Part shown: piece after piece, positions 36,286 through 49,400 of the stretch
How the letters are laid out: each line of letters opens with the position of its first letter
Numbering within the stretch: position 1 is the stretch's first letter
NCBI GenBank assembly: GCA_963969345.1
Contig: OZ017766.1
Span: 12,648,001-12,712,000 of the forward strand
Origin: Turbatrix aceti
Taxonomy: Eukaryota > Nematoda > Chromadorea > Rhabditida > Panagrolaimidae
Length of the DNA: 64,000 bases
Reading direction: 5' to 3'
Notes under the pieces: generated by a model
What the model was told of the DNA's origin: nothing
Database searches by the model: none
What the model saw: only the letters and a program-made list of their open reading frames with translations
Translations under genes and position numbers: made by a program

Positions 36286-37159
36286 GACTGGAACAACGGC
36301 ATCATCACGTCGTAGGATGAATGAATGAACAGGCAGATAGGCCAGACCCGTTGAAAAAGTACGCAAAAAACCGCGCACGCACTCGTCAAAAGTTGAAATA
36401 CCCACGAAAACAGTCAAAAAACAACACAAACATCATCCAACAAACACCGTAAACATAAAGTATCTTACAACGAAAATTGTATAACACTGACTAACTAATA
36501 CGATCATTATCACCATTACGATAGATATTTTTTGTGTCTCCCTAGCTATGTTATTTTGTGCAGGACAATGTGACGTTGAATATTGCCTGTCGTCGCATGC
36601 CCAGTGCTTTCGCGTTACTCTCTCTTTCGACTCCCTTCTCTTTGTGCGGGACAGCCAGCGCACGCGCCCGCACGCACAACTACCCGCCAAAACGGAGGAA
36701 AAATGCGCGCGCGCGCTCGTTGTACAAAGCGTGCGTCCGTCATGCGAAGTGTCGCTTTGCATCAGCTGTATTTTGCTTTCTGCTTTTTTTTTTCAATCGA
36801 TATTTCACAACATTGCGACTCATTATTGGGCCTAAAAATTATTTAAACCCAAAAAAGGGGTAAAAATGATAATACAAACCAGATAGAGTGTCAACGATGT
36901 GTTCAAAGGCATCTGAGGAGCATTTCGACTGATCAGATCATTTTTGAAGCCTTATAAAATTTTCGTGTTGAGAGGATGACGCGTGCGCGTTCTTGTGTTT
37001 TTCGCTCGCGGATGCGATTTCAAATGCAATCTTCTTTGCGGATTGTCATTTTGAATGATTACTTGATACAACGAAGAAAAAGGAAGCATAAAAGGTATAA
37101 TCCGTGAAAAATGGTCCATACCGTTATCGAGTGAATGATGAATGAATGAATGAATGATG

Positions 37160-37207
37160 ACAAATAACATGTTTGGAACAAAATAAGATTCCAAACATGT
37201 TATTTGT
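37160..37207. repeat. Perfect 19-bp inverted repeat with 10-base loop
   Basis: ACAAATAACATGTTTGGAA (37160-37178) is the exact reverse complement of 37189-37207. It follows a (GAAT)n run at 37131-37157. Confidence 0.85.
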
Positions 37208-37319
37208 ATATTTTTTTTGTTATATTTCTGCGATTTTATAAACTCGAGTGGGGATTCAGGTTTTCAGAAGTTTCAGTTTATATTTTGCATTTTGAAAAAA
37301 TTGAATCGAGCATGAACTT

Positions 37320-37560
37320 TCTAACGGTGCTACTCATGCTTCACAAAATTTTCATTTTTACCGAAATTGAAGGAGGTGTACCAGAAAAATCATTGCTCGC
37401 TTGAAACTGATGATAATTACTCAATTTAAAACGATTCCAAAGCACAATTAAATTTTCTGTCTAGAAAAAATATCCAAATAAATTTTCAAAGGACGAAAAA
37501 TTTTTTATTTTCTAAAACTTTTTCTGAAAAACTTTTTTTCGAGACCTTTTCGAAACATGA
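37320..37560 (+). repeat. Dispersed repeat, family shared with 60.36-61.09 kb
   Basis: It contains ATTGAAGGAGGTGTACCAGA, CATGAGTAGCAC (as its complement) and AAAATTTTC-rich runs that recur in the same order at 60365-61090, where they form the arms of a palindrome. Confidence 0.55.
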
Positions 37561-39416
37561 TCAAAAAACTAATATTATCATTGCATTCTACAGTATTTAT
37601 ATTTTGCATCTAGAGTGATTGTTTCAGAATTATATGTTGATTCCGCGCGCCGGTGCAAATTTTCTTCTTTTGTGAGCTTCCCTTTTTTTGATGAGCAGAC
37701 TTGAAAATTGTTCAAAGTAGGATCCGGTACAAAAATTGGCACGGGGTGCGTTTGGAATGAATTTTCGCAAAAAAATAGGATACGGAGCAGAAATGAACGC
37801 TGAAGCCAATGACGTTCTCAGTTTTTTTATTCGAGTTCTAAAAATCTCCGAAAACTTAATTTTTTTAAATTTAATTTTTTTTGATTTGTAAGGTGCAAAG
37901 GTATACTTTTACTTACAAAATCAGTTAATTTTGTTCCGCATCAGAATTGTTTTTTTCTGCATTCATAACTTATTTAGTTCATGCGCTGTGATTTTTCTGT
38001 CATACCCCCTTTAATTTTGTTAATTTTGGCCGGACACAAAAAAAACTGAAACCGGCTTCAAAATCAGGCCACCGGCCGCCTAATTTCGAACAGTATTTTT
38101 AAGGGTCATTTTTTAAAACTAAATTCGGAACAAATTTTTTTTTCAAAACAACCAAATGCTATCGAAATAAGGGTAATAAATTATTACATTACTAATGATC
38201 ATTTACTGATGGTAAAAAGTAAAAAATAGTTATGAATACAACACAAAAATAAATGTCCAAAAATCGTACTTTTGGTCGAGAAAATGAACTGAAATTTTTT
38301 TTCCGGCTTTTCAGGCTGTCCTAAAATTCTCAGGCGGCCGGATTTTATGCCGTTTTTTTTAGTTTTCGGTATGGGCCGTTTTTAGACAGTATTCATAACC
38401 GGACGTTCATTATTTGAAATAAAAAAAACCGGAAATTTCCTGATGTGCGTCAAATTCGTTTGATTCGGAGAATATGGGCGAGGGGGGGATTTGTCACGAG
38501 TGGTCCTTGAACAGACTTGACTGGCTAACCCCTTTCTCCTCCGCAGATCTTGTTTCACAGTCACAAATCAGTGTAAAAAAATGAAATTCAAAAAAAAAGT
38601 TGGGCAAAAAAATCCTTTTTTTTTAATTCTTTTTTTTATTTTTTTCTGTAACAATTTTTTTTGCAAATCCCATAAAAATCTGTCTGACACCAGAACCTCA
38701 CGCTCCCTCGTGACTGACTCCCAGACTCCCAGACACCAGGCCCGGTGATTCCAATCTGTCTCTCTCTAACATAAGAGGCCTCTTTTTTGACCTTGATTCG
38801 CATCATTTTTTTCTTTGTTTACGGTTTGGTTCCATTTTTTTCCTCAAGTTTGTTTGCATGCTGAGTTGTCTGTGTGTCTGTGTACAAGCAGCACGGATAA
38901 ACCACGTGAAAAAAAAAATCCAAATCATGTTTATGCCTTGAGGCAGCGCCTACAAACGTATGTATGTTCATGCATCATGCGTCTCTCTTTTTTACAGCCA
39001 GTCATCAGTCAGATGTTCTGTTCTGCGACGGGCCAGGCAACCACCAACCGGCTGATTGAATTGGCCTTTCTCTATTCTCCTTTTTTTCCTGTGTTGCAAG
39101 GAAAAATCATACACACACATTACTCTACGGCCACGAACACCCATCATCCTACTGATCATCATAGCCTCAGCCAACCAGCCAGCCACAGTTTGTCAGTCAG
39201 GCAGTCTCCGGTCGTCCCCGTCTTTCCCATTTTCCTTCTCTTCCTTCACTCCCATCAGTCGGGTGTGTTTGTTGCTTACACACTTTTTGTCTTTCACAGT
39301 TATAAACATTTGCAATTTCATTTTTTACCCTACCCCACCTTTCGCTGTTGTTTGCATCCTACCTGTCGCCTCACCTGTGAAACCAGGTGTGAAGATCACA
39401 GCAGTCAGCTGCAACC

Positions 39417-42400
39417 ATGATTGAAGATCTGATCTACTTTATTCTTGTTCCGGCAATTTTGGGTGTCATTACGTACTCTATCAGGCAGTTCCTACGATCT
39501 GGGCTTCTGGATGCCGTTGAGGTGGGTCCTGAACAGAAAATTTAAATTTTTGTTCCAAATTAGTTTTTTTTTTCAATTTCTAGCCAAAGATATTTTTTAA
39601 ATTGATTTTCTCAACGTTTTCATTCAAAACTTAGTTTCATGCTTTTTTTGAACCAGGAAGAGTTCCCGAAAATTTTATGGGATTGCACAGATGTTGTTTT
39701 GCTCGGCGAAGGGATTTGGGCTTATTTATTTGTCGTACGATTTTTTTGTTAACTCACTAAAAACTCGTGAGTTCAGAAACGCACATGGTTTTTGATGTGA
39801 TCAAAAGTGCTAAAAAGTTCAAAAAAGACTGATAAAAAAATTGTCAACTTCCTCAAAGAAAAATAGTAATTTTTAGTGCCGAAGCCCAAAAAAATGAATT
39901 CTGGCCCTCGGATCGGATGCAATTTAGGATGCAAAATGAAATTTTGAATTTAAATCAAAAGGAATTTAAATAAATAGATCCGGATGATTCCAAGTGAACC
40001 CAATTTTTCAAAAAAACATTAAAAAAATATTTTTTGTACGTTTTTGAAATTTTGTTAGAAACAAAAGATTTTTTTTCATACATTTTGAATATTTACGGGC
40101 CTTGAAACAACACATTTTCTCAAACAACCATTAGACATTTTTTTGTCAGTAATCATTCTTTCCGAGGTCAATTCCACTATCACAAGACTTTTTTTCGTCC
40201 TTTCTCTTTCATTATCACCTGGGCTGGGTGGGTATCCATACCTGTGCGTGTGTTCAAATGAATCTAACCTAGACACAAAGAAAAGACAACGAACGGGATT
40301 CACTGTATGTTTGTATCTGCAAACATAAATGTACATATACAAGAATGCATACATCCAAACCGGTATTTTCATTACATTTTTCTTTTCTGTTAGTGCTACC
40401 TTGGATCGTGCTCACTTGCTCACTCACTCGCCGGCTGACTGACTGCGCCCCAGTACTGTGTAAACGATCACTTGTTAGCGTTACAAATTAGTATGTACGT
40501 ACCATTCGGCTGGCTGACTGGTCGACCAGGTGATAATCACAGAACGCATGAACGATGACGCGTCACGACGGTGTTCTGTTTGGTTTCTGTTATCAATTTT
40601 CCAAGGACGAGGCCCAGGATCGACAAGAAGAAAAAAAACGCACAATACACTTGTTTTTTTTCATGAAAGCAGTTGTTGTTTGTTTATGTTAGCATAAATC
40701 AACCAGTGCCACTGTGCTTTTTTTGACCATGCAGCACTTTGACTTTGTTCTTGAGGACATTCGAACTTGCAAAACAGAATGCTCTTGGGTTGAAAACAAA
40801 AAATAAATTAGTTTGGGACTTGATCGGGCCCGTAAATAATCATTTGATGTAAAGCGTGCAAAATATTTTTTAAAGTTTTTGAACACACTTGAAATCCAAA
40901 TTTTGGATGCATTTTTTACATTTTGGACCGTTATTTTCATTTTTCATATCCCATACGACTGACAGTCTGTTTTCTTCTTGCCACTGAACTATAAAAACGA
41001 ACTTGGATGTATTTGCCTAATTTTTGCAAATTAAGTTTTTTATTTTGAGATCATAACATATCAGGCTTGATTTCGCGCGCCATTTAAGGACGTAAAAACT
41101 CATTAGCTAAATAAAAAGATGAAATAAACTACAAAATACGTACAATTTATTTTTTTTGAACCATTTTATGTGACTTTTTATAATTTTTTTTTAAATTTTT
41201 TTGTCCAACTGGACCTAAATTTCTTGACTGCTTGAATAAATAAATGAATAAAAAAATTGTTGAAATTTCAAAAAATTGTATTTTTTTTTAATATTTTTCA
41301 ATATTTTTTCTGCATTCATTCATTCATTTATTCTCTAACTCGTACGCACCATATCATACATACAACACTACAATGAACAGTCAGAAGGTGATGAAGATGA
41401 TGATGGCGACTCGTACGTAGAGGGGCCCATCCGGAACGGATGTCTTTGCGATAGGTGCACCCTGAGTTCGCAGCTCTTACAGGGGACGGGACGTGTTTTT
41501 GGTGTGGTGTGTTTTTCGATTGGATGATGACGAATGAGAATGAGTTGTAGAAGACCGCTGCGCCCAAGCGGGATCGAACCTCGACCTTGATTTCCTTGTA
41601 GACGCGCCACACACCACTGGCGGGATCGAAGAAAATTTCTGCAATTTACCCAAAAAACCATCAACCAAAATTTCCAGGTAAAAACAACCGGTCGCCCTCT
41701 GGCTTTCTCATCGACCACTACCCTCTACTACAAGCACCACATCGGATCCTACTCGGCTCACACGTCGATCGTCAACGAGCTCCTCTCCCTCCTTCCCAAC
41801 GGCGCGACCATCGTCCAGATCTTCTACGACGACGATGCTATCGTTGTCGACCGGCGGCTGCAGTCCGCTGTCGGTGTTGTCTTCGGCGCTGATAATACCG
41901 AGTTCTACACGCCCAACTACGCGACCCAGCTAAAGCGCTTCGGCTACGAGCGATTCGTCATTCCAGCTCTGCCCTCGGAACCTGTCAGGGCAGTGGCTTC
42001 CGGCTACGATGGGGGATTCTTCGCGCGGTACAACGCGTCTTCGAGGCTGAGACCGACTGTTTCGAAAGCTTTTGATGCTGCTGCGAAGGATAAAACGGCT
42101 GAAAAACTTCTTGTTCAGGTCTGATTTGATTTTTTCTGTTTTTCGTCATTTTTGTTTTTTTTTTCAGATCACAGACACGTCAGCCGGCATCATCGAAGTC
42201 TTCGCGCCCCTCGAAGGCGCCGAAGAATTCCACGACGCTCAGTACCTCACTTCCGACGAGCTAGACGCCAAATTCGCGCGCCAGAAATTCGACAGTGAAG
42301 AAGGCAGCAGCGAGAGTGAGCCTGAACACACTGAAACCGATGCCATCGCTGAAGATGAAGAAGAAGACGAAGAAGCAGCTGACAAAGCCGAAGAAGAAGA

Positions 42401-42524
42401 TCACCTCCCTGCCGCTCGAATCCCCGAAGAAGACGACGTCACCGATGAAGCCATCACGTCCGACAGTGAAGACGAAGAAGAAGAAGCGGAAGAAGACCCC
42501 AAAGAACAGGAAAAGAAGCACTGA
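39417..42524 (+). CDS. TEX264: TEX264-like ER membrane protein (three exons)
   Basis: Exons are 39417-39521, 41678-42118 and 42168-42524 (stop included), 300 residues, phase 0 introns. Exon 1 encodes an N-terminal membrane segment (IYFILVPAILGVITY). Exon 2 encodes a GyrI-like domain: TTTLYYKHHIGSY, VQIFYDDDAIVV, LQSAVGVVF, FGYERFVIPALP. This is the order found in TEX264, whose human form is 313 residues and acts as a single-pass ER receptor for selective autophagy of the ER. The last 90 residues are extremely Glu/Asp-rich. An LC3-interacting motif in the usual tail position is not obvious; EVFAPL, closer to the domain, would fit the loose pattern. The second intron has an unusual donor, GTCTGA. 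Intron 1 (2.2 kb) contains a SINE. Family assignment is from motif order; function is inferred. Confidence 0.82.
41313..41620 (-). mobile_element. tRNA-derived SINE in intron 1 of the TEX264-like gene
   Basis: It is nearly identical over about 300 bp to the copy at 49438-49776. On minus it reads from a tRNA-like head, with B box GGTTCGATCCC, to a tail of ATGAATGA units. The first bases of the tRNA head (including GGGCTCGGGTGGC) are missing, so this copy is 5' truncated or altered. A target duplication is not clear. Confidence 0.75.
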
Positions 42525-43069
42525 AACGTCTACCTGTTGACAAAAAGACTTGATGCTATGTACAGTTGTAATTACCACTACTAACAAATCTTTCACGTAA
42601 AAAAGGCATCATTGCCGTTGCCTGGCTTCAATCATGTCCATGTCACCGTCGAGTAATCATCCCGCTGTTGCCTTTTTTGTAACGATTTTTTTGTGGCCAT
42701 ACACTTTTTTTCGATTAGATTGTTAATGAGAATTTGAACAGCATTGTGCATAAATTTCCGTCAAGGGTGTTAATGAGCGAAAACAAGATAAAGAGACTGC
42801 AAAATAAGATGAACCTACTATGAGCCAATCAAATATGCCAAGTTTGTAATAACACAAAACAGTTCAAAATATTTATGTAGCTAACAGTGGCGGCCAAAAG
42901 TTAGTAACAATGGTGTTTTTTAAATATTACTCTGGTAAAAGACGACCGATTGGGTTCATATTTTTTTCAATAATGTATGTCAGTATGGTGTCTTAGTGTC
43001 GCTTCGCACCGTACATCAGTTACTGTAGATAACAATCTTGATTTTCTCCAAAACGCGTTATTTGTTAAC
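42525..43069. other. 3' flank of the TEX264-like gene
   Basis: AT-rich DNA with no gene visible. Confidence 0.4.
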
Positions 43070-43659
43070 CTTTTGGATTGTATTTTTTTTATTTTATGAT
43101 TAACAGTTTATTTCGGATAACAAAACATTATTTTGTGTTACTGGAACATTTTGAAGCAAAACTGTTCACAAGGCACGCATAAAAAACCTCGGAGAGCTTT
43201 TGTTGAGGTGTGGAAACAGAAGACACTGCACGCGCGCATGACCCCCAACTTAATGCCCAAAATTGGCTACCAACAACGCGAAAAAAAATCTGTGTTGCAC
43301 AAATTTATTAACTGAAAAAAAAGTAAGTTTTCAAAACTGACTTTTTTTGTAAGGAAAACATGCTTTTCGCATCACGTTTGTTGCACTTCAAAAACTGACA
43401 TTTTTTTCGATGCTGAAAGTCAGTTTTCCTTACTTTTCACTTCATCAAAAGTCAGTTTTGCTTACTTTTCACATCATCAAATATCAGTTTTGCCTACATC
43501 TTTTGGAAAGGAATGAGAAAATGCGTAACGTACGATGTGCAATTTTTGCATGCGATTTCGCATCGCTCATGATCGCTCATCTTGCTTTTTCAATTAGCTT
43601 TTTTTTCATTTTGTGATGTAGCTTTCGCGTTGTGAAGTTGTTTCGTCATTCGTCTTCTA

Positions 43660-43942
43660 CCCGCACTCGCATGAGAATCATAACGGAATCATAACGGAAT
43701 TAGAAGGCTTTGCACGCTGATGTGTTTTATTGTGATGCGTTCATTCTCATCCAGTTCATTGTGTTCCGCAGCTCTAATGTAGTCATTGTTTTTTGCTGAA
43801 TTTTGATTGCGAATAAAGGGGAAAATAGCTGAGATTTTTTTGCACTTCATTGTGATTCTTCATTTTCATTGTGCGTCTCATTTGATTCTAGCCGCCTTAT
43901 AATTCCGTTATGATTCCGTTATGATTCTCATGCGAGTGCGGG
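43660..43942. mobile_element. TA-flanked MITE nested in the palindrome's left arm
   Basis: Inverted ends begin CCCGCACTCGCATGAGAATC and contain ATCATAACGGA repeats. TA lies at 43658-43659 and again at 43943-43944. The uninterrupted right arm (near 44508-44520) shows the empty site TCTAGATTTT, confirming insertion with TA duplication, as for Tc1/mariner-type MITEs. Confidence 0.8.
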
Positions 43943-44876
43943 TAGATTTTCTACTCGCTTGACGGCATTGATCGCACCCATCAATGACATCAAAGTTTTT
44001 TTAGTGTTTTCAAAGGGCGATACGAGTCGTACGACATTTAAGCGACGACCAAATTCAGCGACCACAATAAAACCGGCGACGACCAAATTCAGCGACAGCC
44101 ATGAATGACCTAATTCAGCGACAGCTATATAAGGGACTGGGGATTTATCTGCTTTATAAGCACATTAAAGCTGGCTTGATGTCTGATTCTCATACCGCGA
44201 CGAAAAAAAATCAGTTCAGATCAGATAGCAGCTAATCTGTCGCTGATAAAAAAAGCTGTCGCTGATTTGTGGTCCACATTTTCATGGGCGGTAGCTGGTT
44301 TTGGTCATCGCTGAATTTATTTGGTCGTCGTCGATTTTATTGTGGTCGCTGAATTTGGTCGTCGCTTAAATGTCGTATCCGCCCAAGGTGCTCGTGTAAG
44401 TTGGGACACGACATGCAACACCTTGGTCGAATCGCCCTTTGAAAACACTAAAAAAAACTTCTGGAAGTGTCATTGATGGGTGCGATCAGATGCCGTCAAG
44501 CGAGTAGAAAATCTAGAAGACGAATGACCCGAAACAACTGTCACAACGCGAAAGCTACATCACAAAATGAAAAAAACAAAGTAATTGAAAAAGCGAGGTT
44601 AGCCGATCATGAGCGATGCGAAATCGCATGCAAAAATTGCACATCGTACCTTACGCATTTTCTCATTCCTTTCCAAACGATGTAGGCAAAACTGATATTT
44701 GATGATGTGAAAAGTAAGCAAAACTGACTTTTGATGCGAAGTGAAAAGTAAGGAAAACTGACTTTCAGCATCGAAGAAAAATGTACAGTTTTTGAAGTGC
44801 AACAAACGTGATGCGAAAAGCATGTTTTCCTTACAAAAAAAGTCAGTTTTGAAAACTTACTTTTTTTCAGTTAATA

Positions 44877-45327
44877 TGTAAATTTGTGCAACACAGATTT
44901 TTTTTCGCGTTGTTGGTAGTCAATTTTGGGCATTAAGTTGGGGGTCAAAAACGATGTGAATTTTTATGCGAATCGATACAAACAGTTTTATTTTTTCGTG
45001 ATGTGCGGATAGAATTTTATTGACTTCAACAGTACACGACAGTACGGGTATCACTTTATATTGTGCAGAACAATTGCGCAGGGTCTTGGAACACGTATAA
45101 AAAACTAGATGTGTCTGTGGAAGTTCATTCTGAACTTCGGATAGAGGCCAAATGATGTTGAGGGTCACCTTCGATATCGTGACCGGGGCAATCATCAACT
45201 ATTCATCGGTCACATAACAGCCCAAACAAAAATTTTACAATTTTTGTTGTATGATTTAATAAATTTGTGCAATGCTGTTTTTTTTCGCGTTGTCCGTAGT
45301 GAAACTTGGGGCATTATGTTGGGGGTC
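44877..45327. repeat. Direct duplication in the palindrome's right arm
   Basis: About 70 bp at 44877-44945 (AATTTGTGCAACACAG... GTTGGGGGTCA) recurs at 45255-45327, separated by about 310 bp of unrelated sequence. This suggests an inserted or captured segment. Confidence 0.6.
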
Positions 45328-45500
45328 ATGCGCGCGTGCAGTGTCTTCTGTTTTCACACCTCAACAAAAGCTCTCCGATGTTTTTTATGCGTGTCTTGTG
45401 AATAGTTTTGCTTCAAAATGTTCCAGTAACACAAAATAATGTTTTTTATCCGAAATAAACTATTAATCATAAAATAAAAAAATACAATCCAAAAGGTTAC

Positions 45501-46410
45501 CACAGTACCTGTAAAATAAAGAAAAATGACCTGTGCAGGACAAAAGTACATACATACAAAGCACGTGACAAAGATCACGGAACAGAAAAAGTTTTATAAA
45601 ATTGATAGCACTACACGACGAGAAAAAATTCATGCACAATAAAAAGACCTGTTCTAATCCAAAAAACGTATTTTATTGGGTTTTTGTCAAGGCTGAAGTT
45701 AACAATGATATTACGATACTTTGCCAGAGGCCACAAGAAGCTGCAATATGACCAAAAAAACCAATGATGTACCAAAAAACAAAAAAAACAAAATAAAGTA
45801 AAACTTTTGTTGTCATAAAATTAATTTATTTTAAATCTAAAAATCACTAAATAAATTATTAAAAAAGTAAGCTTTGGCAACAGCGTTTTTCAGAAGTGCA
45901 TCATTTCAAATCAATAAGAATTTGTCACATGCTATTACTTGCAATGATTCACAATGAAATGAACTCCTCTCTGTTTTTAAACTTTATAACTAATTGTGTT
46001 GTGTTTTGGTATGTTTAAATGTGTTTACATTTTTCAACGAGCGTTCAAGGTACATTAACATTAAGCGCGTGATAAAGCTCACGGAAAAGTAGAATGTACA
46101 CATAAAAAAACTCATAGGCACATAACACACTGCAAGCACGGTGACAATTAGGAAGAATCATGTTGATAACAAGTCTTTTTTGTCACTAACAGTATTATCA
46201 ACCGTACTTTTTTTAATGCTTAAAGAATGCTACAAAGAACGCACGTAATTGCTAGTTTATGTTCCTTTGATAACATGGTAAAAAATGTACCTTTTTTGAT
46301 TTCTCGAAGGACATAACCCAAATATTCCGCCAAGTTATGTACCCCCGAAACTTACATTTCCGTGATTTGTTAGAACAATTTCTTATTAGTACATATGTAA
46401 TATATTTTCA
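45501..46410. other. Upstream region of the two-gene unit
   Basis: AT-rich DNA with no gene visible. It ends in the acceptor TATTTTCAG before the ATG at 46419. Confidence 0.4.
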
Positions 46411-46418
46411 GATACACA

Positions 46419-49400
46419 ATGGATTCCATTAAGCTGCCAACAAAACCGGATGAGGAGTTCTACACTCACAATTGGAATGATGATGAATTACAAACATGGC
46501 TTGACGAAACTGTTCGGGTATTACAACAAGGTCATGTCAACGATAATGCGGACACCAAAACGTATAAGTATGACCGATCTGACAGTGATATGATATTACT
46601 TCGGCTCTGTATCATGTATTACGGTCAAAGAAACGTAAGAATGATATTTGTTTTGATAATGTACGGTCATGTACGGTGATGTACGGTCAAACTAAATTGG
46701 CTGACAGACAGTATCTATTTAGTAGTTTAAAACAAAATTTTGTGTTTACCGTTTTTTTAGGGATACGCAAATTTACTTCAAGGTTACAAATCAAAAGAAA
46801 AGAGACAACTAAAGCCAATTATAAAGCTTCTCAAACAACATTGCACACAGGACATCGAGTTTAATATTGTTTACGTTTCCGTTGGCACTAAGGCAAACGA
46901 TGGATCTTTTGCAAGCCAAGAAATCCCATGTAAAAAACATGTAAAAAATTTACACCTTTTACAATAAAACAACTTTTAGTGCTACGATTAGAGGATTCCG
47001 GCAAAATAATTGATACCAGTGACCCCAATTGTTTGTATGAAAGCTACGAAAAATATTTAAATAAGAACAAGCTGCAAAAGAGTGTCATGATATATCCCCA
47101 AGAAGCAACGTATGCGGTCGAATCCGGCATAACAGTCCTTAAAGCACGGGAATCGCCTAGCAGTTCAGAAATTGCCGAATGTCTAGAAATTGTTAACACA
47201 GTCATACGTGTTGCATCAGTTGCTACAACTTATCTGACACCAGCATGCGTGTTCGGAGGGCCAGCGTTAGCATCGATGGCAACGAGAACATCTCTTGCTG
47301 GATCCTATTGGTCAACAACTTTAACAAAAGTTTCATCAGTTATTGCAAAAATTCCAAAACCCCTTATGACTTTTAACAAGTTAATCAATGTCTCGAGTCG
47401 TGTCATTTCGGTGACGAATATGATAGAAAAAGTTTCGCGGCATGAAGAAGTATTTAAAATAGTAACCAGTGCACTTTTGGCCGCGTTGTCTGCAATAACG
47501 GGGAGATATTGTCAAAAATTCCAAAATGCTGTCATGGATGGAAAAACATATGAAGAATTTTCAAAAAGTAAAAACAAATAATTTTAAATAGAAATTAAAC
47601 GACTTTTTAGCAATTAACAAGTACGAAAAAATCATGCTGCACTTAGCACGATTAATACCAACAGTTACATCGGTGACCACAATTATTGCGTCATTTATCA
47701 ATCTTTTGGAAAATTCAGATAGATCAATGTTGGATATTTCTGCATTTTGTATTTTGCTTTTTATGTTCACCAATACGATTGTACAACCATGGACAGTCAA
47801 ACAAATGTTTGACGCAGCTCAGGACACGCTTATCAGTGAACTGCAAAAAAAAGTCAAGGTAAGTATGTCTGTTTTCCAAATTTGTGATTTCTAGACACCA
47901 GAATATAAGGACTGATTAAAGCAATACATAAATGCGACCCCTGAAGCCACAGTGCAACGCGCGTATCTTGTCAAAACTCTTTACCGTATTGAAGACCTAG
48001 AAGGATTTTACGGGCATATGACAAAAACGAAATCGACTGTGACGTTCACCAAAAATGGATTTGTGTTAAACAACAACAAGGAAATGTCGGCCGAATTTTA
48101 CAATCACATTGGTAAAAAAGGAATCATTATTCAACAAATCAAGGAAAAGAAGCTTCTCAATACAGGTGCAAAAGCTGACAAAGAAATTGAAAATTTTATG
48201 AATCATTATGATCCTGAACTAGTTCAAAGCGCAAAGGATTATGCCAATGAAAAAATGACCGTTGAAGAAAAAAAAGAATTTTTTAAAAAATTGTCAAATA
48301 TAGGGACCAGTCGTGAAGAAAAACTCTTCGATGCATCAGCAAGCTTCAAGGATACTCCCGGCTTTTTAGAAGCTACAACAAAAGCAGAACGCAATCTATG
48401 CGGTGGAAAAACGTTGGAGGAGTTGACAGTAGAACACCAAAATTTGGAAAAGTATAAAACGTAAAATGTTTAAAAAATCTTATTCCATTTTTTTGAATTC
48501 TAAAATTTTAGTAATACACCAGACTACGATCAAAAACTTAGTGAACTCAATAAAAAAATAATGGCTGCGGAAAAAGTTCGTGCTGAAAGAAATGAATTTC
48601 AGAATTCTTTAGGTAAAATTAACAACAAAAATGCAGTAAATAACAATTTTACCAAAGAAATTCTAACTGACGAATGCGGCGGAAAAGATTTTATCATAAA
48701 AACAGAAAAATTTATTAAAGACACGGCAACCTTCCTCAACGCCAGAACAGAACGTCTAACAACCCATCACGATTCGGCAGTTGTTAAACACAGCCTGCAA
48801 CATGCGTTTGGAGTTCCTGATTATAAGGATATCAAAATAAACGGTCAGGCTGTCTTCAAAGACTTATCAGATACCGAGCTGAGAACTATGAGTGGATATT
48901 TTTTAACTCCTGAAAAAGCAAAAAATATGATCAATGCTTCTGCCAAACTTTTACATGACAAAGAATGCACATGGAATGGGAATTCGGCAGATGAAATTGC
49001 CGGAGGGATAAAATTACTTGGACAATATGTGGTTCGTTTACTTTTTTTGCTATAGTATTTTTTTAACTAGAGCTTTTTGAAGAAATACGTACTATAACAA
49101 ACATTTTTTTACAGGACAAAGTAATCAAAGGTACAAACTTGAAAAGTGATGATGTTTTACAAGAAATAGCAACCGGCCAGGGACAAGAATACAAAAAAGC
49201 TAAAGCATTTTTGATAGACGTAAAAAAAGGTGTAAAAGATTGCTATGCCAACAATCCAGATTGTCAGCAATATCGTGATTGCTATACCGCAGCCGCGCAT
49301 TACCTAAAGCATGACCCTAATCAAATTGTAACAAATTTCAACGCCGACAATTTAAAAGAGTATTTAGTTACTAACAATAATGCCATCTTCGCGCCCAACA

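Larger units (their letters stand above)
36286..39416. other. Divergent intergenic region (nurf-1 N-terminal unit / TEX264-like gene)
   Basis: Both flanking genes are transcribed away from this 3.1-kb stretch, so it should contain both promoters. I see GC-rich DNA near 36.6-36.75 kb, a perfect hairpin at 37160-37207, a dispersed repeat near 37.32-37.56 kb, and CT-rich DNA at 38.7-39.4 kb. There is no supported gene. Confidence 0.45.
43070..45500. mobile_element. Large palindromic (foldback) element, arms about 1 kb
   Basis: The left arm (from ATTTTATGATTAACAGTTTA near 43095) returns inverted in the right arm (to near 45480). Shared blocks include AAAGTCAGTTTTGCTTACTT, GCGATTTCGCATCGCTCATG and the AATTCAGCGAC repeats near the centre (about 44.1-44.3 kb). 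Both arms carry later insertions or duplications. No transposase is recognisable. Outer limits are approximate. Confidence 0.7.

Noticed and set aside
36548..36863. Overlapping plus-strand frames of about 90-100 codons upstream of nurf-1
   Set aside because: Three frames are open at once in GC-rich promoter DNA, with no domain or splice support.
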